From contig NZ_JAJLRA010000002.1 of the NCBI RefSeq assembly GCF_020991365.1, positions 124,001 through 188,000 on the forward strand: DNA of 64,000 bases, written 5' to 3'. Below, piece after piece: positions 9,801 to 17,276 of the stretch; within the stretch, counting starts at the first letter, position 1, and the number at the start of each line of letters is the position of its first letter. The position numbers and the translations under genes were made by a program. The notes below the pieces were generated by a model. That model was not told the origin of the DNA and made no database searches. It was given only the letters and a program-made list of their open reading frames with translations. The DNA comes from Streptacidiphilus sp. ASG 303 (GTDB lineage: Bacteria > Actinomycetota > Actinomycetes > Streptomycetales > Streptomycetaceae).

Positions 9801-10468
9801 GTGGGAAGACCTCAATCGGTTGGCTCGGGCCCGGTGCGCACGACCGCACGGCGGCTCGGGGCCGCGGGTGCGGGGGTGGCGCCGGGACCGTGGGCACCCG
9901 GTTTCGGGTTGGTGCCGGGACGGGAACGCCCCGCCTTCCGACCCCCGGGAGTCCGGGCGGTTCGGCGGGCAGGGCGCCTAGCGACGGCCACAGTCTTAGC
10001 CCCGGCCGCCGGACCGGCCAAGATGCGTTGCTACGGCCGCGGATCGTAGACGGGGCGTCCGCGGCCGGATCGGGGGGCGGCGCGGGTTACCCGCCCTCCC
10101 GGATGCTCAAACGTCACCACCGGAAATCCCCCCGGCCTCCACATTTCCCCCTCTGACCTGCCACGACGCGGGACGGCGGGCCCCGTCGGCGCGGCGGCGC
10201 CCGATCCCTCCCGGAGGGCGGCCCGACCGGGTCCGGCGAGCGCGTGCGGCGGCCCGCCGCACCAACTACCGCCCTTCGTTGACGCCCGCAGGCCTGTGAG
10301 CGGCATCACCTCCGGCGGCCTCCGGGCGGCACCGGGGGCCGGGCGAGGGGTGCCGAAGAGGACGACAACGGGATACGGACGTGCATTCCCGGCGGACGGC
10401 CCCAACCGGACACCGGAAGCGGTTACCGTGGTGCGACCCCGCACCGCACGACACGCAGAAGGACGTCG
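9801..10468. other. 668-base gap between SLT gene and adenosine deaminase
   Basis: No supported gene. On the minus strand the SLT gene may have a long leader; a weak promoter-like pair (TTGGCC, 17 bases, TAAGAC) lies near 9990-10020. I looked for the c-di-AMP (ydaO-type) riboswitch common before such genes but could not match its conserved blocks. A less GC-rich patch at 10110-10160 might hold a promoter for either gene. Confidence 0.5.
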
Positions 10469-11464
10469 ATGACCACCCCGCTGCCCAAGGCCGAGCTGCA
10501 CCTCCACATCGAGGGCACCCTCGAACCCGAGCTGGCCCTGGCCCTCGCCGCCCGCAACGGGGTGGAGCTGCCCTACCGCTCCGCCGACGAGCTGCGCGCC
10601 GCGTACTCCTTCCGCGACCTGCAGTCCTTCCTCGACCTCTACTACGCGCTCACGGCGGTGCTCCGCACCGAGCAGGACTTCACCGACCTCGCCGACGCCT
10701 ACCTGGCCCGTGCGGCCCGCCAGGGCGTGCGGCACGCGGAGATCTTCTTCGACCCGCAGGCGCACACCGCGCGCGGCGTCGACATCCACACCGTGGTGGC
10801 CGGCCTCGGCCGGGCGCTGGACGCCGCCGGGGAGCGCCACGGGATCAGCACCCGGCTCATCCTCTCCTTCCTGCGCGACCTGTCGGTGCAGTCCGCCCTG
10901 GAGACCCTGGAGAGCGCCCGGCCCTACTTCGGCACCCTGATCACCGCCGTGGGCCTGGACTCGGCCGAGGCCGGCAACCCGCCCGCGAAGTTCCAGGAGG
11001 TCTTCGCGCTCGCCCGCGAGGCGGGGCTGCGGTGCGTGGCGCACGCGGGCGAGGAGGGGCCGCCGGAGTACGTCTGGGAGGCCCTGGACCTGCTGGGCGT
11101 GGAGCGGATCGACCACGGCATCCGCAGCCTGGAGGACGGGAAGCTGGTGGAGCGGCTGCGCCGGGAGCAGGTGCCGCTGACCGTCTGCCCGCTCTCGAAC
11201 GTGCGGCTGCGGTGCGTGGACCGGCTGGAGGACCACCCGCTGCCGCGGATGCTCGACGCGGGCCTGCTGGTGACGGTCAACTCCGACGACCCCTCCTACT
11301 TCGGCGGGTACGTCGAGGACAACTTCCGGGCCGTGACCGCGGCGCTCGGCCTCGACGAGGAGCAGCGGCGCATGCTCGCGGCCAACTCCTTCCGGGCGGC
11401 GTTCCTCGACGAGCCGGCGCGGGCCGCGTACCTCGCCGAGGTCGAGGCGCACCGCTTCGGCTGA
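10469..11464 (+). CDS. add: adenosine deaminase
   Basis: 331 residues. Metal-binding HLHIEGTLEP lies at residues ~10-19, HAGEEGPPE near 191 (zinc His and catalytic Glu), DHGIRSLED near 214, and NSDDPSYFGG near 270 with the catalytic Asp pair. It deaminates adenosine or deoxyadenosine to inosine in purine salvage. FGGYVEDNF in place of the usual MFGTxL places it in the larger adenosine/adenine deaminase group, so adenine cannot be excluded. ATG start with AGAAGGA upstream. Confidence 0.93.
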   Translation: MTTPLPKAELHLHIEGTLEPELALALAARNGVELPYRSADELRAAYSFRDLQSFLDLYYALTAVLRTEQDFTDLADAYLARAARQGVRHAEIFFDPQAHTARGVDIHTVVAGLGRALDAAGERHGISTRLILSFLRDLSVQSALETLESARPYFGTLITAVGLDSAEAGNPPAKFQEVFALAREAGLRCVAHAGEEGPPEYVWEALDLLGVERIDHGIRSLEDGKLVERLRREQVPLTVCPLSNVRLRCVDRLEDHPLPRMLDAGLLVTVNSDDPSYFGGYVEDNFRAVTAALGLDEEQRRMLAANSFRAAFLDEPARAAYLAEVEAHRFG

Positions 11465-11517
11465 GACCGGCCGGGCCCCGGCCGCGGGACGGCTCGCGGA
11501 CGGGCGCGGGTGCGGAG

Positions 11518-11557
11518 GCCGGGCTACGGGGGCGGCGGCCGGGCTCCGGGGGCGGCG
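11518..11557. repeat. 20-nt tandem repeat, two copies
   Basis: Two adjacent 20-base units starting GCCGGGCT and ending GGGGGCGGCG differ at one base. They lie in the leader between add and the DoxX gene. Confidence 0.7.
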
Positions 11558-11620
11558 GGCGGCCGTCCGGGTTACGGTGCGAACGGGGGTGTCCCTGCTG
11601 CCGCTGGCCTGGAGGCGGAC

Positions 11621-12178
11621 ATGACCTGTGCGTACACCCGAGACGTGGGCCTGCTCGTCCTGCGGGGCGCCGTCGGCGGCTCCCTCGTCGCCCACGGCGT
11701 GCAGAAGCTCTTCGGCTGGCTGGGCGGGCCCGGCCTCGACGGCATGGCCGGGGCCATGGACCACATGGGCTTCCGCCCGGGCCGTGCGAACGCCGTCGCC
11801 GCAGGCGTCGGCGAGGCAGGGGGCGGCGCGCTGATGCTCCTGGGCCTGGCGACCCCCGCAGCGGGAGCGGCGGGCCTGGGCACCATGGCGGCGGCGGCGG
11901 CCGTGCACGCCCCGCACGGGTTCTTCGCCGGCAACGGCGGCCTGGAGCACCCGCTGGTCCTGGGCGTGGCGTCGGGCGCGCTGGCCCTGACCGGGCCGGG
12001 CCGCTACTCGCTGGACCGGCTGCTCGGCGACCGGCTCTGCGGGCCCGCCGCGGGCGTGGCGGCGGTGGCCGCCGCTGCGGCCGCGTCCTGCGCGGTGCTC
12101 GTCCGGCGCCGCCGGGCGCTGCACGCCGAGGCCGCGGCCGTCGAGGCGCGGGCGGCCGACCTCGACCTCCTGCCCTGA
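11621..12178 (+). CDS. DoxX family membrane protein
   Basis: 185 residues from the ATG at 11621, with GGAGG six bases upstream. The N-terminal DVGLLVLRGAVGGSLVAHGVQKLFGWLGG, with its GxQKLFGWxGG signature, marks DoxX/DoxD-like proteins. About four transmembrane helices are predictable, followed by a basic Arg-rich tail (LVRRRRALHAEAAAVEARA). Members are linked to redox and thiol stress in other actinobacteria, but no activity can be assigned here. Confidence 0.85.
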   Translation: MTCAYTRDVGLLVLRGAVGGSLVAHGVQKLFGWLGGPGLDGMAGAMDHMGFRPGRANAVAAGVGEAGGGALMLLGLATPAAGAAGLGTMAAAAAVHAPHGFFAGNGGLEHPLVLGVASGALALTGPGRYSLDRLLGDRLCGPAAGVAAVAAAAAASCAVLVRRRRALHAEAAAVEARAADLDLLP

Positions 12179-12411
12179 GCCGCGGGACCGGGACCGCCGA
12201 GGGGCCCCACAGGGCCTCCGCAGGGCCCCACGGGGCCTCCGCGGGTGCGGCGGCGGGGCGGTCCGGGGCGGCCCGTCCCGGGCGGCGGGGCGGCGGGTCC
12301 GGGGCCGCCGGTCCGGCCGGGCGGACCCGTTCGGCCGCGTTCGGTCCCGTTCGACCCCGCGGGTAACGTGAGCTGGGCAGATCCGCACCCTGCGAGCAGA
12401 GAGACCCGCCG

Positions 12412-13437
12412 ATGACCGTCCCTCCCCCGTACCGCGCAGCCGACGACCGCTACGACTCCATGCGGTACCGCCGCAGCGGCCGCAGCGGCGTCCTGCTGCC
12501 CGCCGTCTCGCTCGGCCTGTGGCACAACTTCGGCGACACCGCCCCGCTGGAGACCCAGCGGGCCGTGCTGCGCCGCGCCTTCGACCTGGGCGTCACCCAC
12601 TTCGACCTGGCCAACAACTACGGCCCGCCCTACGGCTCCGCCGAGGAGAACTTCGGCCGCCACTTCGCCGCCGACTTCCGCCCGTACCGCGACGAGATGT
12701 TCGTCGCCACCAAGGCGGGCTTCGACATGTGGCCCGGCCCGTACGGCGAGTGGGGCTCGCGCAAGTACCTGCTGTCCAGCCTCGACCAGTCGCTGGCCCG
12801 CACGGGCCTGGACCACGTCGACGTCTTCTACTCGCACCGCCCCGACCCGGACACCCCGCTCGAGGAGACGATGGGGGCGCTGGCGACCGCGGTGCGGCAG
12901 GGCAAGGCGCTCTACGCGGGCCTGTCCAACTACAGCCCGGAGCGGATGGCGGAGGGCGCGGCGATCCTGCGGGGGATGGGCGTGCCGCTGCTGGTCAACC
13001 AGCACCCGTACTCGATGCTGAACCGCGACGTCGAGGGCGGGCTGCTGGAGCGCTCGGAGGAGGCGGGCGCGGGCGTGGTCGCGTTCTCGCCGCTGGCGCA
13101 GGGCCTGCTGACGGACCGCTACCTGGACGGCGTGCCGGCCGGGTCGCGGATGTCGGTGGGCCACTTCCTGAAGTCCGACGCCCTGACCGACGGCCGGCTG
13201 GCCATGCTGCGGGCGCTGAACGAGGTGGCCGCGAAGCGCGGGCAGACCCTGGCGCAGCTGGCGCTGACCTGGCTGCTGCGCGACCGCCGGGTCACCTCGG
13301 TGCTGGTCGGCGCGAGCAGCGTGGAACAGCTGGAGCAGAACCTCTCCGCCCTGGACGGGGCCGCCCTCTCGGACGAGGAGCTGGCGGAGATCGACCGGAT
13401 CGGCGCCGAGGGCGGCGTCGAGGTCCCGGGCCGCTGA
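12412..13437 (+). CDS. aldo/keto reductase, L-glyceraldehyde-3-phosphate reductase type
   Basis: 341 residues. MRYRRSGRSGVLLPAVSLGLWHNFGDT and FDLANNYGPPYGSAEENFGRHF match the YghZ/Gpr subgroup of aldo/keto reductases. The catalytic Asp/Tyr lie in FDLANNYG, the Lys in ATKAGFDMW and the His in YSHRPDP. NADPH-dependent reduction of L-glyceraldehyde 3-phosphate or methylglyoxal is known for relatives. A C-terminal LVGASSVEQLEQN binds the cofactor phosphate. ATG start. A hairpin at 13446-13471 separates it from YceI. Confidence 0.88.
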   Translation: MTVPPPYRAADDRYDSMRYRRSGRSGVLLPAVSLGLWHNFGDTAPLETQRAVLRRAFDLGVTHFDLANNYGPPYGSAEENFGRHFAADFRPYRDEMFVATKAGFDMWPGPYGEWGSRKYLLSSLDQSLARTGLDHVDVFYSHRPDPDTPLEETMGALATAVRQGKALYAGLSNYSPERMAEGAAILRGMGVPLLVNQHPYSMLNRDVEGGLLERSEEAGAGVVAFSPLAQGLLTDRYLDGVPAGSRMSVGHFLKSDALTDGRLAMLRALNEVAAKRGQTLAQLALTWLLRDRRVTSVLVGASSVEQLEQNLSALDGAALSDEELAEIDRIGAEGGVEVPGR

Positions 13438-13445
13438 CACGGGCG

Positions 13446-13471
13446 CCCGGCCCGGGGCGTCCCGGGCCGGG
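13446..13471. terminator. bidirectional hairpin terminator
   Basis: 11-bp perfect stem (CCCGGCCCGGG / CCCGGGCCGGG) with a GCGT loop between the convergent aldo/keto reductase and YceI genes. Confidence 0.65.
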
Positions 13472-13499
13472 TCTCCCGGCGTGCGGCGTACGGCGCGGG

Positions 13500-14108
13500 T
13501 CAGGCCGCCTTGATCGCGGAGATGTCGAGGACCAGCTTCGCCTTGTCGCTGATCAGCACGCCGCCGCCCTCGAGGGCCGCGTTGTAGGTCAGGCCCCACT
13601 CGCTGCGGTTGACGGTGGTGCCGCCCTCGAAGCCGACGCGGAGGTTGCCGTAGGGGTCGGTCGCGGACCCGTTGAAGACCAGGTCGAGGGTGACCGGGCG
13701 GGTGGTGGCCTTGATGGTGAGGTCACCGGTCATCCGGTAGGTCTCGTCGTCGACGCGCTGGGCGGAGGTGCTGCGGAAGGTGATCTCCGGGTAGGCCTCG
13801 GCCTCGAAGAAGTCGCCGGTCCGCAGGTGCTCGTCGCGCTGCTGCTGGTTCGTGTCGATGCTGGCCACCTTGATGGTGAGCTCGGCGGTGGAGCGGGACG
13901 GGTCGGAGCCGTCGAGGTGGAGCTTGCCCTCGTACTCGCCGAACTCGCCGCGCACGGTGGTGACCATGGCGTGGCGGACGGTGAAGCCGATGCTGCTGTG
14001 GGTCGGGTCGATGGTGTAGTCGCCGGTCAGGGCGGAGAGGTCGCTCGCGGCGGGAGCGGCGGGAGCGGCGGCGGGCGCCTCACTCTTGGTACGGCTGAAC
14101 AGGCCCAT
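13500..14108 (-). CDS. YceI family lipid-binding protein
   Basis: 202 residues. LTGDYTIDPTHSSIGFTVRHAMVTTVRGEFGEYEGKLHLDG is the YceI lipocalin-like start, followed by ITFRSTSAQR and TLDLVFNGSATDPYGNLRVGFEG. Family members bind polyisoprenoids in a beta-barrel; a role in acid or osmotic stress is reported for some. No signal peptide is seen: the N-terminus MGLFSRTKSEAPAAAPA is an Ala/Pro spacer. The ATG at 14108 has GGAGG upstream and is more likely than upstream alternatives. A MarR-like palindrome sits just before the ribosome binding site. Confidence 0.92.
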   Translation of the reverse strand: MGLFSRTKSEAPAAAPAAPAASDLSALTGDYTIDPTHSSIGFTVRHAMVTTVRGEFGEYEGKLHLDGSDPSRSTAELTIKVASIDTNQQQRDEHLRTGDFFEAEAYPEITFRSTSAQRVDDETYRMTGDLTIKATTRPVTLDLVFNGSATDPYGNLRVGFEGGTTVNRSEWGLTYNAALEGGGVLISDKAKLVLDISAIKAA

Positions 14109-14121
14109 GACGTCCTCCAAA

Positions 14122-14142
14122 GGTTTAGCTTTCAACTAAACC
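14122..14142. promoter_or_regulatory. MarR-like operator before yceI, with a degenerate second copy at 14160-14180
   Basis: GGTTTAG-CTTTCAA-CTAAACC is a perfect inverted repeat with 7-bp arms. It lies 14-34 bases upstream of the YceI start, where it would block transcription or early elongation. About 38 bases further up, GGTTCTCTTTTCAACTACC is an imperfect second copy. No MarR gene is adjacent. Confidence 0.6.
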
Positions 14143-14341
14143 CACTGTAGACCCCCCTGGTTCTCTTTTCAACTACCTGCACAGGCCTTCCGCCCGGCGG
14201 ACTGCGGCGCGGCGCGCGGCACGGCATGCGTGACGCAGGTCACACTCCACGATGCCACACGGCGGCGCCCCGCTCCCGTCGCACGGGTGCGGGGCGCCGC
14301 GGCCCGGCCGCGGGGGCCGGAGCGGGGGAGGCGGCGGCCGG

Positions 14342-14983
14342 TCAGCCCTCCGGGTCCGTCGACCGGCCCAGGTAGGTCAGGAGGCCGGGGTCGGGCACGT
14401 CGAGGACGCGGAAGCCGAGGCGGTCGTAGAAGGCGCGGGCCCCGGTGTTCTCGGTGAGCATGCCGAGGTGGACCCGGTCCGCACCCGCCCGGCGGGCCGC
14501 ACCCAGGAAGGCGAGCAGCAGGGCGCGGCCGTGGCCGGCGCGCTGGTGGGACGGCAGCAGGTCGATGTGGAGGTGGGCCGGGTGGTCCCGCAGCTCCGGG
14601 ACGACCAGGCGCTCGGGCCGGTGCAGCAGGGCCGCCATCTCCTCGTCCGGGCCCCGCGGGGGGCCGGACGGCGCGGGGTGGCGGTCGGCGACGCGCGGCA
14701 GCCAGGAGCGGCGGAACGCCTCGGCGAAGGCCGGGGTGTCGGAGGTGCCGAGGACGTAGCCGACCGCGCGGCCGCCGCCGTCGTCGAGGACGAAGGCGAG
14801 CCCGGGCTCCAGGTGCAGGTAGGGGCCGGCGAAGTTGTCCCCCAGGAGGTCGGGGTCGCGGTACAGGCCGGTGGCGTCGCCGCCGGCCGCGGCGGTGCGC
14901 AGGCAGACCTCGTACACGGCGTCCCGGTCGCCGGGCCGGTAGGCGCGGATGAACGGGGGGCGGCCGGGCGGGCTCTGCTGCAT
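14342..14983 (-). CDS. GNAT acetyltransferase related to the O-GlcNAcase HAT-like domain
   Basis: 213 residues from the ATG at 14983 with CGAGGAAG upstream. IRAYRPGDRDAVYEVCLRTAAAGGDATGLYRDPDLLGDNFAGPYLHLEPGLAFVLDD is the characteristic start of GNAT proteins similar to the C-terminal domain of eukaryotic O-GlcNAcases. The acetyl-CoA loop is SHQRAGHGRALL (R/Q-x-x-G-x-G/A type) near residue 155, then ENTGARAFYDRLGF. The acceptor is unknown. The gene is preceded by three tandem CebR-like boxes (15043-15082), which suggests control by cello-oligosaccharide availability. Confidence 0.85.
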   Translation of the reverse strand: MQQSPPGRPPFIRAYRPGDRDAVYEVCLRTAAAGGDATGLYRDPDLLGDNFAGPYLHLEPGLAFVLDDGGGRAVGYVLGTSDTPAFAEAFRRSWLPRVADRHPAPSGPPRGPDEEMAALLHRPERLVVPELRDHPAHLHIDLLPSHQRAGHGRALLLAFLGAARRAGADRVHLGMLTENTGARAFYDRLGFRVLDVPDPGLLTYLGRSTDPEG

Positions 14984-15042
14984 GCCACTTCCTCGTCTCG
15001 GCGGGTGGTGCCGGCTCTCCCGGGGCGCCGGGGCCGCGCTCC

Positions 15043-15082
15043 TGGGAGCGCTCTCTGGGAGCACTGCCTGGGAGCGCTCCCA
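15043..15082. promoter_or_regulatory. three tandem CebR-like operator boxes
   Basis: Three 14-base boxes start exactly 13 bases apart at 15043, 15056 and 15069, each sharing one base with the next. The last is the perfect palindrome TGGGAGCGCTCCCA, the published consensus for the LacI-family cellulose-utilisation repressor CebR. The first two read TGGGAGCGCTCTCT and TGGGAGCACTGCCT. They lie 60-100 bases before the acetyltransferase start. Confidence 0.75.
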
Positions 15083-15236
15083 CATTGAACCGGAGCGCCC
15101 GGCCCCGGACAAGGGGCCCGGCGGCAGGACGCACCCGGCCGCCCCGGGGGCGGCGCCCGGGGTCCGGGCGGCGCGGAGGGCGGCCGCCGGCCGGGCCGGG
15201 GGCGCTCCGCCCGGCGGGGGCGCGGGAACAGGGGGG

Positions 15237-15277
15237 CCTGATCGGGTGCCCGGGCGGGGGCCGGGCACCCGATCAGG
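15237..15277 (-). terminator. strong hairpin overlapping the stop codon of the membrane protein gene
   Basis: 17-bp perfect stem (CCTGATCGGGTGCCCGG and complement), 7-base G-rich loop. The stop codon of the upstream minus-strand gene (15273-15275) is inside the stem, so the terminator begins within the coding region. Confidence 0.75.
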
Positions 15278-15911
15278 CGGCCGGGACGCGGGCGGGTCCG
15301 GCCTGCGGGAGGCCCTCCCCGGCCCCGGCGGCCTCCCCGGACTCCCCGGCCCCCGCCCCGACCACGGCCCGGCGAGCGGCCGCCCGGCGGCGGTGGACGG
15401 TGTACGCGGCGGGGAGTGCGAAGCCCAGCAGCTTGACGGAGACCACGGCGGCGGTGGCGTGCGGGGCGGCGGCCAGCAGGACGGCCAGCGCCGCGCCGGT
15501 GGCGGTGAAGGAGGCGGCCCAGACGGCGGTGATGACGGTGTTGGCGCGCCGGAACCGGGGGTCGCCCCACAGCTCGGGCGGCGTCATGGTGCGGGCGATG
15601 CCGGTGGTGAAGGGGCGGCCGGCGAGGAGGGAGCCCCAGGCGGTGACGGCCAGCCAGCCCATGGCGAGCGCCGGGCCGTAGGGGGTGAGCGGGGAGTGCG
15701 GCACGGTCCAGGAGAAGGCGGTGAGGGCCGCGAAGAAGGCGGCGCCACTGATCTCCATGACCAGTTCGCCGGCGCCGCGGCCGGCGCGGCGGTCGGCAGC
15801 CAGCAGCCAGAGGGCGAGGAGCAGCGCCGCGGGGGCGCCGTAGCGCCAGTCGCCCTTGGTGGCGATGACGGCGAAGGCGATCCACGGCAGGAAGGTGCGC
15901 AGGGCGGGCAT
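15273..15911 (-). CDS. hypothetical polytopic membrane protein paired with PadR
   Basis: 212 residues from the ATG at 15911 with GAGGAGCC upstream. It resembles conserved actinobacterial integral membrane proteins of unknown function. Predicted helices include LPWIAFAVIATK, PAALLLALWLLAA, EISGAAFFAALTAFSWTV, PALAMGWLAVTAWGSLLAG, VITAVWAASFTATGAALAVLLAA and VVSVKLLGFALPAAYTV, ending in a basic tail. No catalytic motif is seen. It is divergent from a PadR regulator and shares its operator region, so it is probably the regulator's main target. Expression in response to a lipophilic or phenolic ligand is a guess from the PadR family. Confidence 0.72.
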   Translation of the reverse strand: MPALRTFLPWIAFAVIATKGDWRYGAPAALLLALWLLAADRRAGRGAGELVMEISGAAFFAALTAFSWTVPHSPLTPYGPALAMGWLAVTAWGSLLAGRPFTTGIARTMTPPELWGDPRFRRANTVITAVWAASFTATGAALAVLLAAAPHATAAVVSVKLLGFALPAAYTVHRRRAAARRAVVGAGAGESGEAAGAGEGLPQAGPARVPAA

Positions 15912-15926
15912 GTCCGGCTCCTCATG

Positions 15927-15983
15927 TTCCACTGGTAACATGTCGAAAGTAGAACCTCCATGTTCGACCTGTCAACAGTGGAA
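15927..15983. promoter_or_regulatory. paired PadR operators over divergent promoters
   Basis: Two 21-base sequences, 15927-15947 and 15963-15983, are inverted copies of each other (18 of 21 match; shared ends TTCCACTG and GTCGAA). The first also contains CATGTT-N8-AACATG, the ATGT/ACAT pattern typical of PadR sites. On the plus strand TTCGAC (15963-15968), 17 bases and TAGGAT (15986-15991) form a promoter. On the minus strand TTGACA (complement of 15970-15975), 18 bases and TACTTT (complement of 15946-15951) form the other. Both are covered. Confidence 0.7.
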
Positions 15984-15997
15984 AGTAGGATGCGGGC

Positions 15998-16543
15998 ATG
16001 AGCCTTCGCCACGCCGTCCTGGGCCTGCTGGCCGACCGCACCGCCAGCGGCTACGACCTGATGCGCCTCTTCCAGACCTCGCTCGCCAACGTCTGGCCCG
16101 CGACGCAGAGCCAGCTGTACACGGAGCTCAACCGCCTCTCCGACGCCGGGCTGGTCACGGTCACGGCGGAGGGCCCGCGGGGGCGCAAGGAGTACGGCAT
16201 CACCGGGGACGGGCGGGCGGAGCTGCGCCACTGGCTGCTGGAGGTGGAGCCGGAACGCAACCGCCGCAGCGACGCCCTGCTGCGGGTCTTCTTCCTCGAC
16301 CAGGTCTCCCCCGGGCAGGGCCGCGCCTACCTGGAACGGGAGCGGCGGCTGGCCGGGGAGCGCCACCGCGCCCTGCGCGAGCTCGCCGACGCCCTCGCGG
16401 GCGAGCCGGACCCGCTGGCGGTGAACGGGCTGCTGGCCCTGGAGTGGGGGCTGCGGTTCACCCGGATGCAGGAGGAGTGGGCGGAGTGGGCCGCGGAGCG
16501 GCTCGCCGCCGCCCCGGCGGCCGCACCGCCGCCGGCGGACTGA
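15998..16543 (+). CDS. PadR family transcriptional regulator
   Basis: 181 residues. MSLRHAVLGLLADRTASGYDLMRLFQTSLANVWPATQSQLYTELNRLSDAGLV is the PadR winged helix. GPRGRKEYGITGDGRAELRHWL is its wing, and a C-terminal helical dimerisation domain (Vir_act_alpha-like) follows. A -10 hexamer TAGGAT ends only six bases before the ATG, so the mRNA is probably leaderless. It likely represses itself and the divergent membrane protein through the paired sites at 15927-15983. Confidence 0.9.
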   Translation: MSLRHAVLGLLADRTASGYDLMRLFQTSLANVWPATQSQLYTELNRLSDAGLVTVTAEGPRGRKEYGITGDGRAELRHWLLEVEPERNRRSDALLRVFFLDQVSPGQGRAYLERERRLAGERHRALRELADALAGEPDPLAVNGLLALEWGLRFTRMQEEWAEWAAERLAAAPAAAPPPAD

Positions 16544-16587
16544 GCCGGGCGCGGCGGACGGGACGGCGGCCGCTCAGGCGGGCGGCG

Positions 16588-16630
16588 CGGCGGGCCCGGG
16601 CGCGTCTCCCGGACGCGCCCGGGCCCGCCG
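16588..16630. terminator. bidirectional hairpin terminator
   Basis: 19-bp perfect stem with a TCCCG loop between convergent padR and metallo-hydrolase genes; the left arm is CGGCGGGCCCGGGCGCGTC. Confidence 0.75.
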
Positions 16631-16646
16631 CGGCCGTACCGGGCGG

Positions 16647-17276
16647 TCAGTGCCCCCGGTCGATCCACTCCTGGAGGTGGGGGGCCTCCGCGCCGACCGT
16701 GGTGGAGTCGCCGTGGCCGGTGAGGACCACCGTCTCCGGCGGCAGGGTCAGCAGCCGCTCCCGGATCGAGCCGACGATCGTCGGGAAGTCCGAGAAGGAC
16801 CGGCCGGTGGCGCCCGGGCCGCCCTGGAAGAGCGTGTCGCCGGTGAGGACCGTGCCCAGCGACGGCGCATACAGGCAGATCGCGCCCGGGGCGTGGCCGG
16901 GGGTGTGCAGCACCGTCAGCTCCGTGCCCGCCACGGTGAGGACCTGGCCGTCCGCCAGCTCCCCGTCCGGCGCCCGGTCCGGGTGGGTGAGCCTCCACAG
17001 CGGGAGGTCGTCGGGGTGCAGCAGGACCGGCGCCCCGGTCCGGGCGGCGAGCGCCGGGGCCGCGTCCACGTGGTCGTCGTGGGCGTGGGTGCAGGCGATC
17101 GCCACCACCCGCCGGTCCCCGACGGCGGCCGCGATCGCGTCGGCGTCGTGGGCGGCGTCCACGACCAGCACCTCGCTGTCGTCGCCGACGAGCCAGACGT
17201 TGTTGTCCACCTCCCAGGTGCCGCCGTCCAGGGAGAAGGTGCCGGAGGTGACCAGGCGGTCCACGCGGGCGGCCAT
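16647..17276 (-). CDS. MBL-fold metallo-hydrolase of the mycothiol formaldehyde pathway
   Basis: 209 residues. The metallo-beta-lactamase signature THAHDDHVD is near residue 79, with further metal ligands in LHTPGHAPG and LTGDTLF and a late His in VLTGHGDST. The fold is glyoxalase II-like. The ATG overlaps the stop of the mycothiol-dependent dehydrogenase (ATGA). In actinobacteria this pair oxidises S-hydroxymethyl-mycothiol and then hydrolyses the thioester to formate, so this protein is probably the S-formyl-mycothiol hydrolase. That role comes from gene order, not from sequence alone. Confidence 0.88.
   Translation of the reverse strand: MAARVDRLVTSGTFSLDGGTWEVDNNVWLVGDDSEVLVVDAAHDADAIAAAVGDRRVVAIACTHAHDDHVDAAPALAARTGAPVLLHPDDLPLWRLTHPDRAPDGELADGQVLTVAGTELTVLHTPGHAPGAICLYAPSLGTVLTGDTLFQGGPGATGRSFSDFPTIVGSIRERLLTLPPETVVLTGHGDSTTVGAEAPHLQEWIDRGH

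Noticed and set aside
9801-10040. c-di-AMP (ydaO-type) riboswitch before the SLT gene
   Set aside because: Expected from family habit, but the conserved blocks of that riboswitch could not be matched here.
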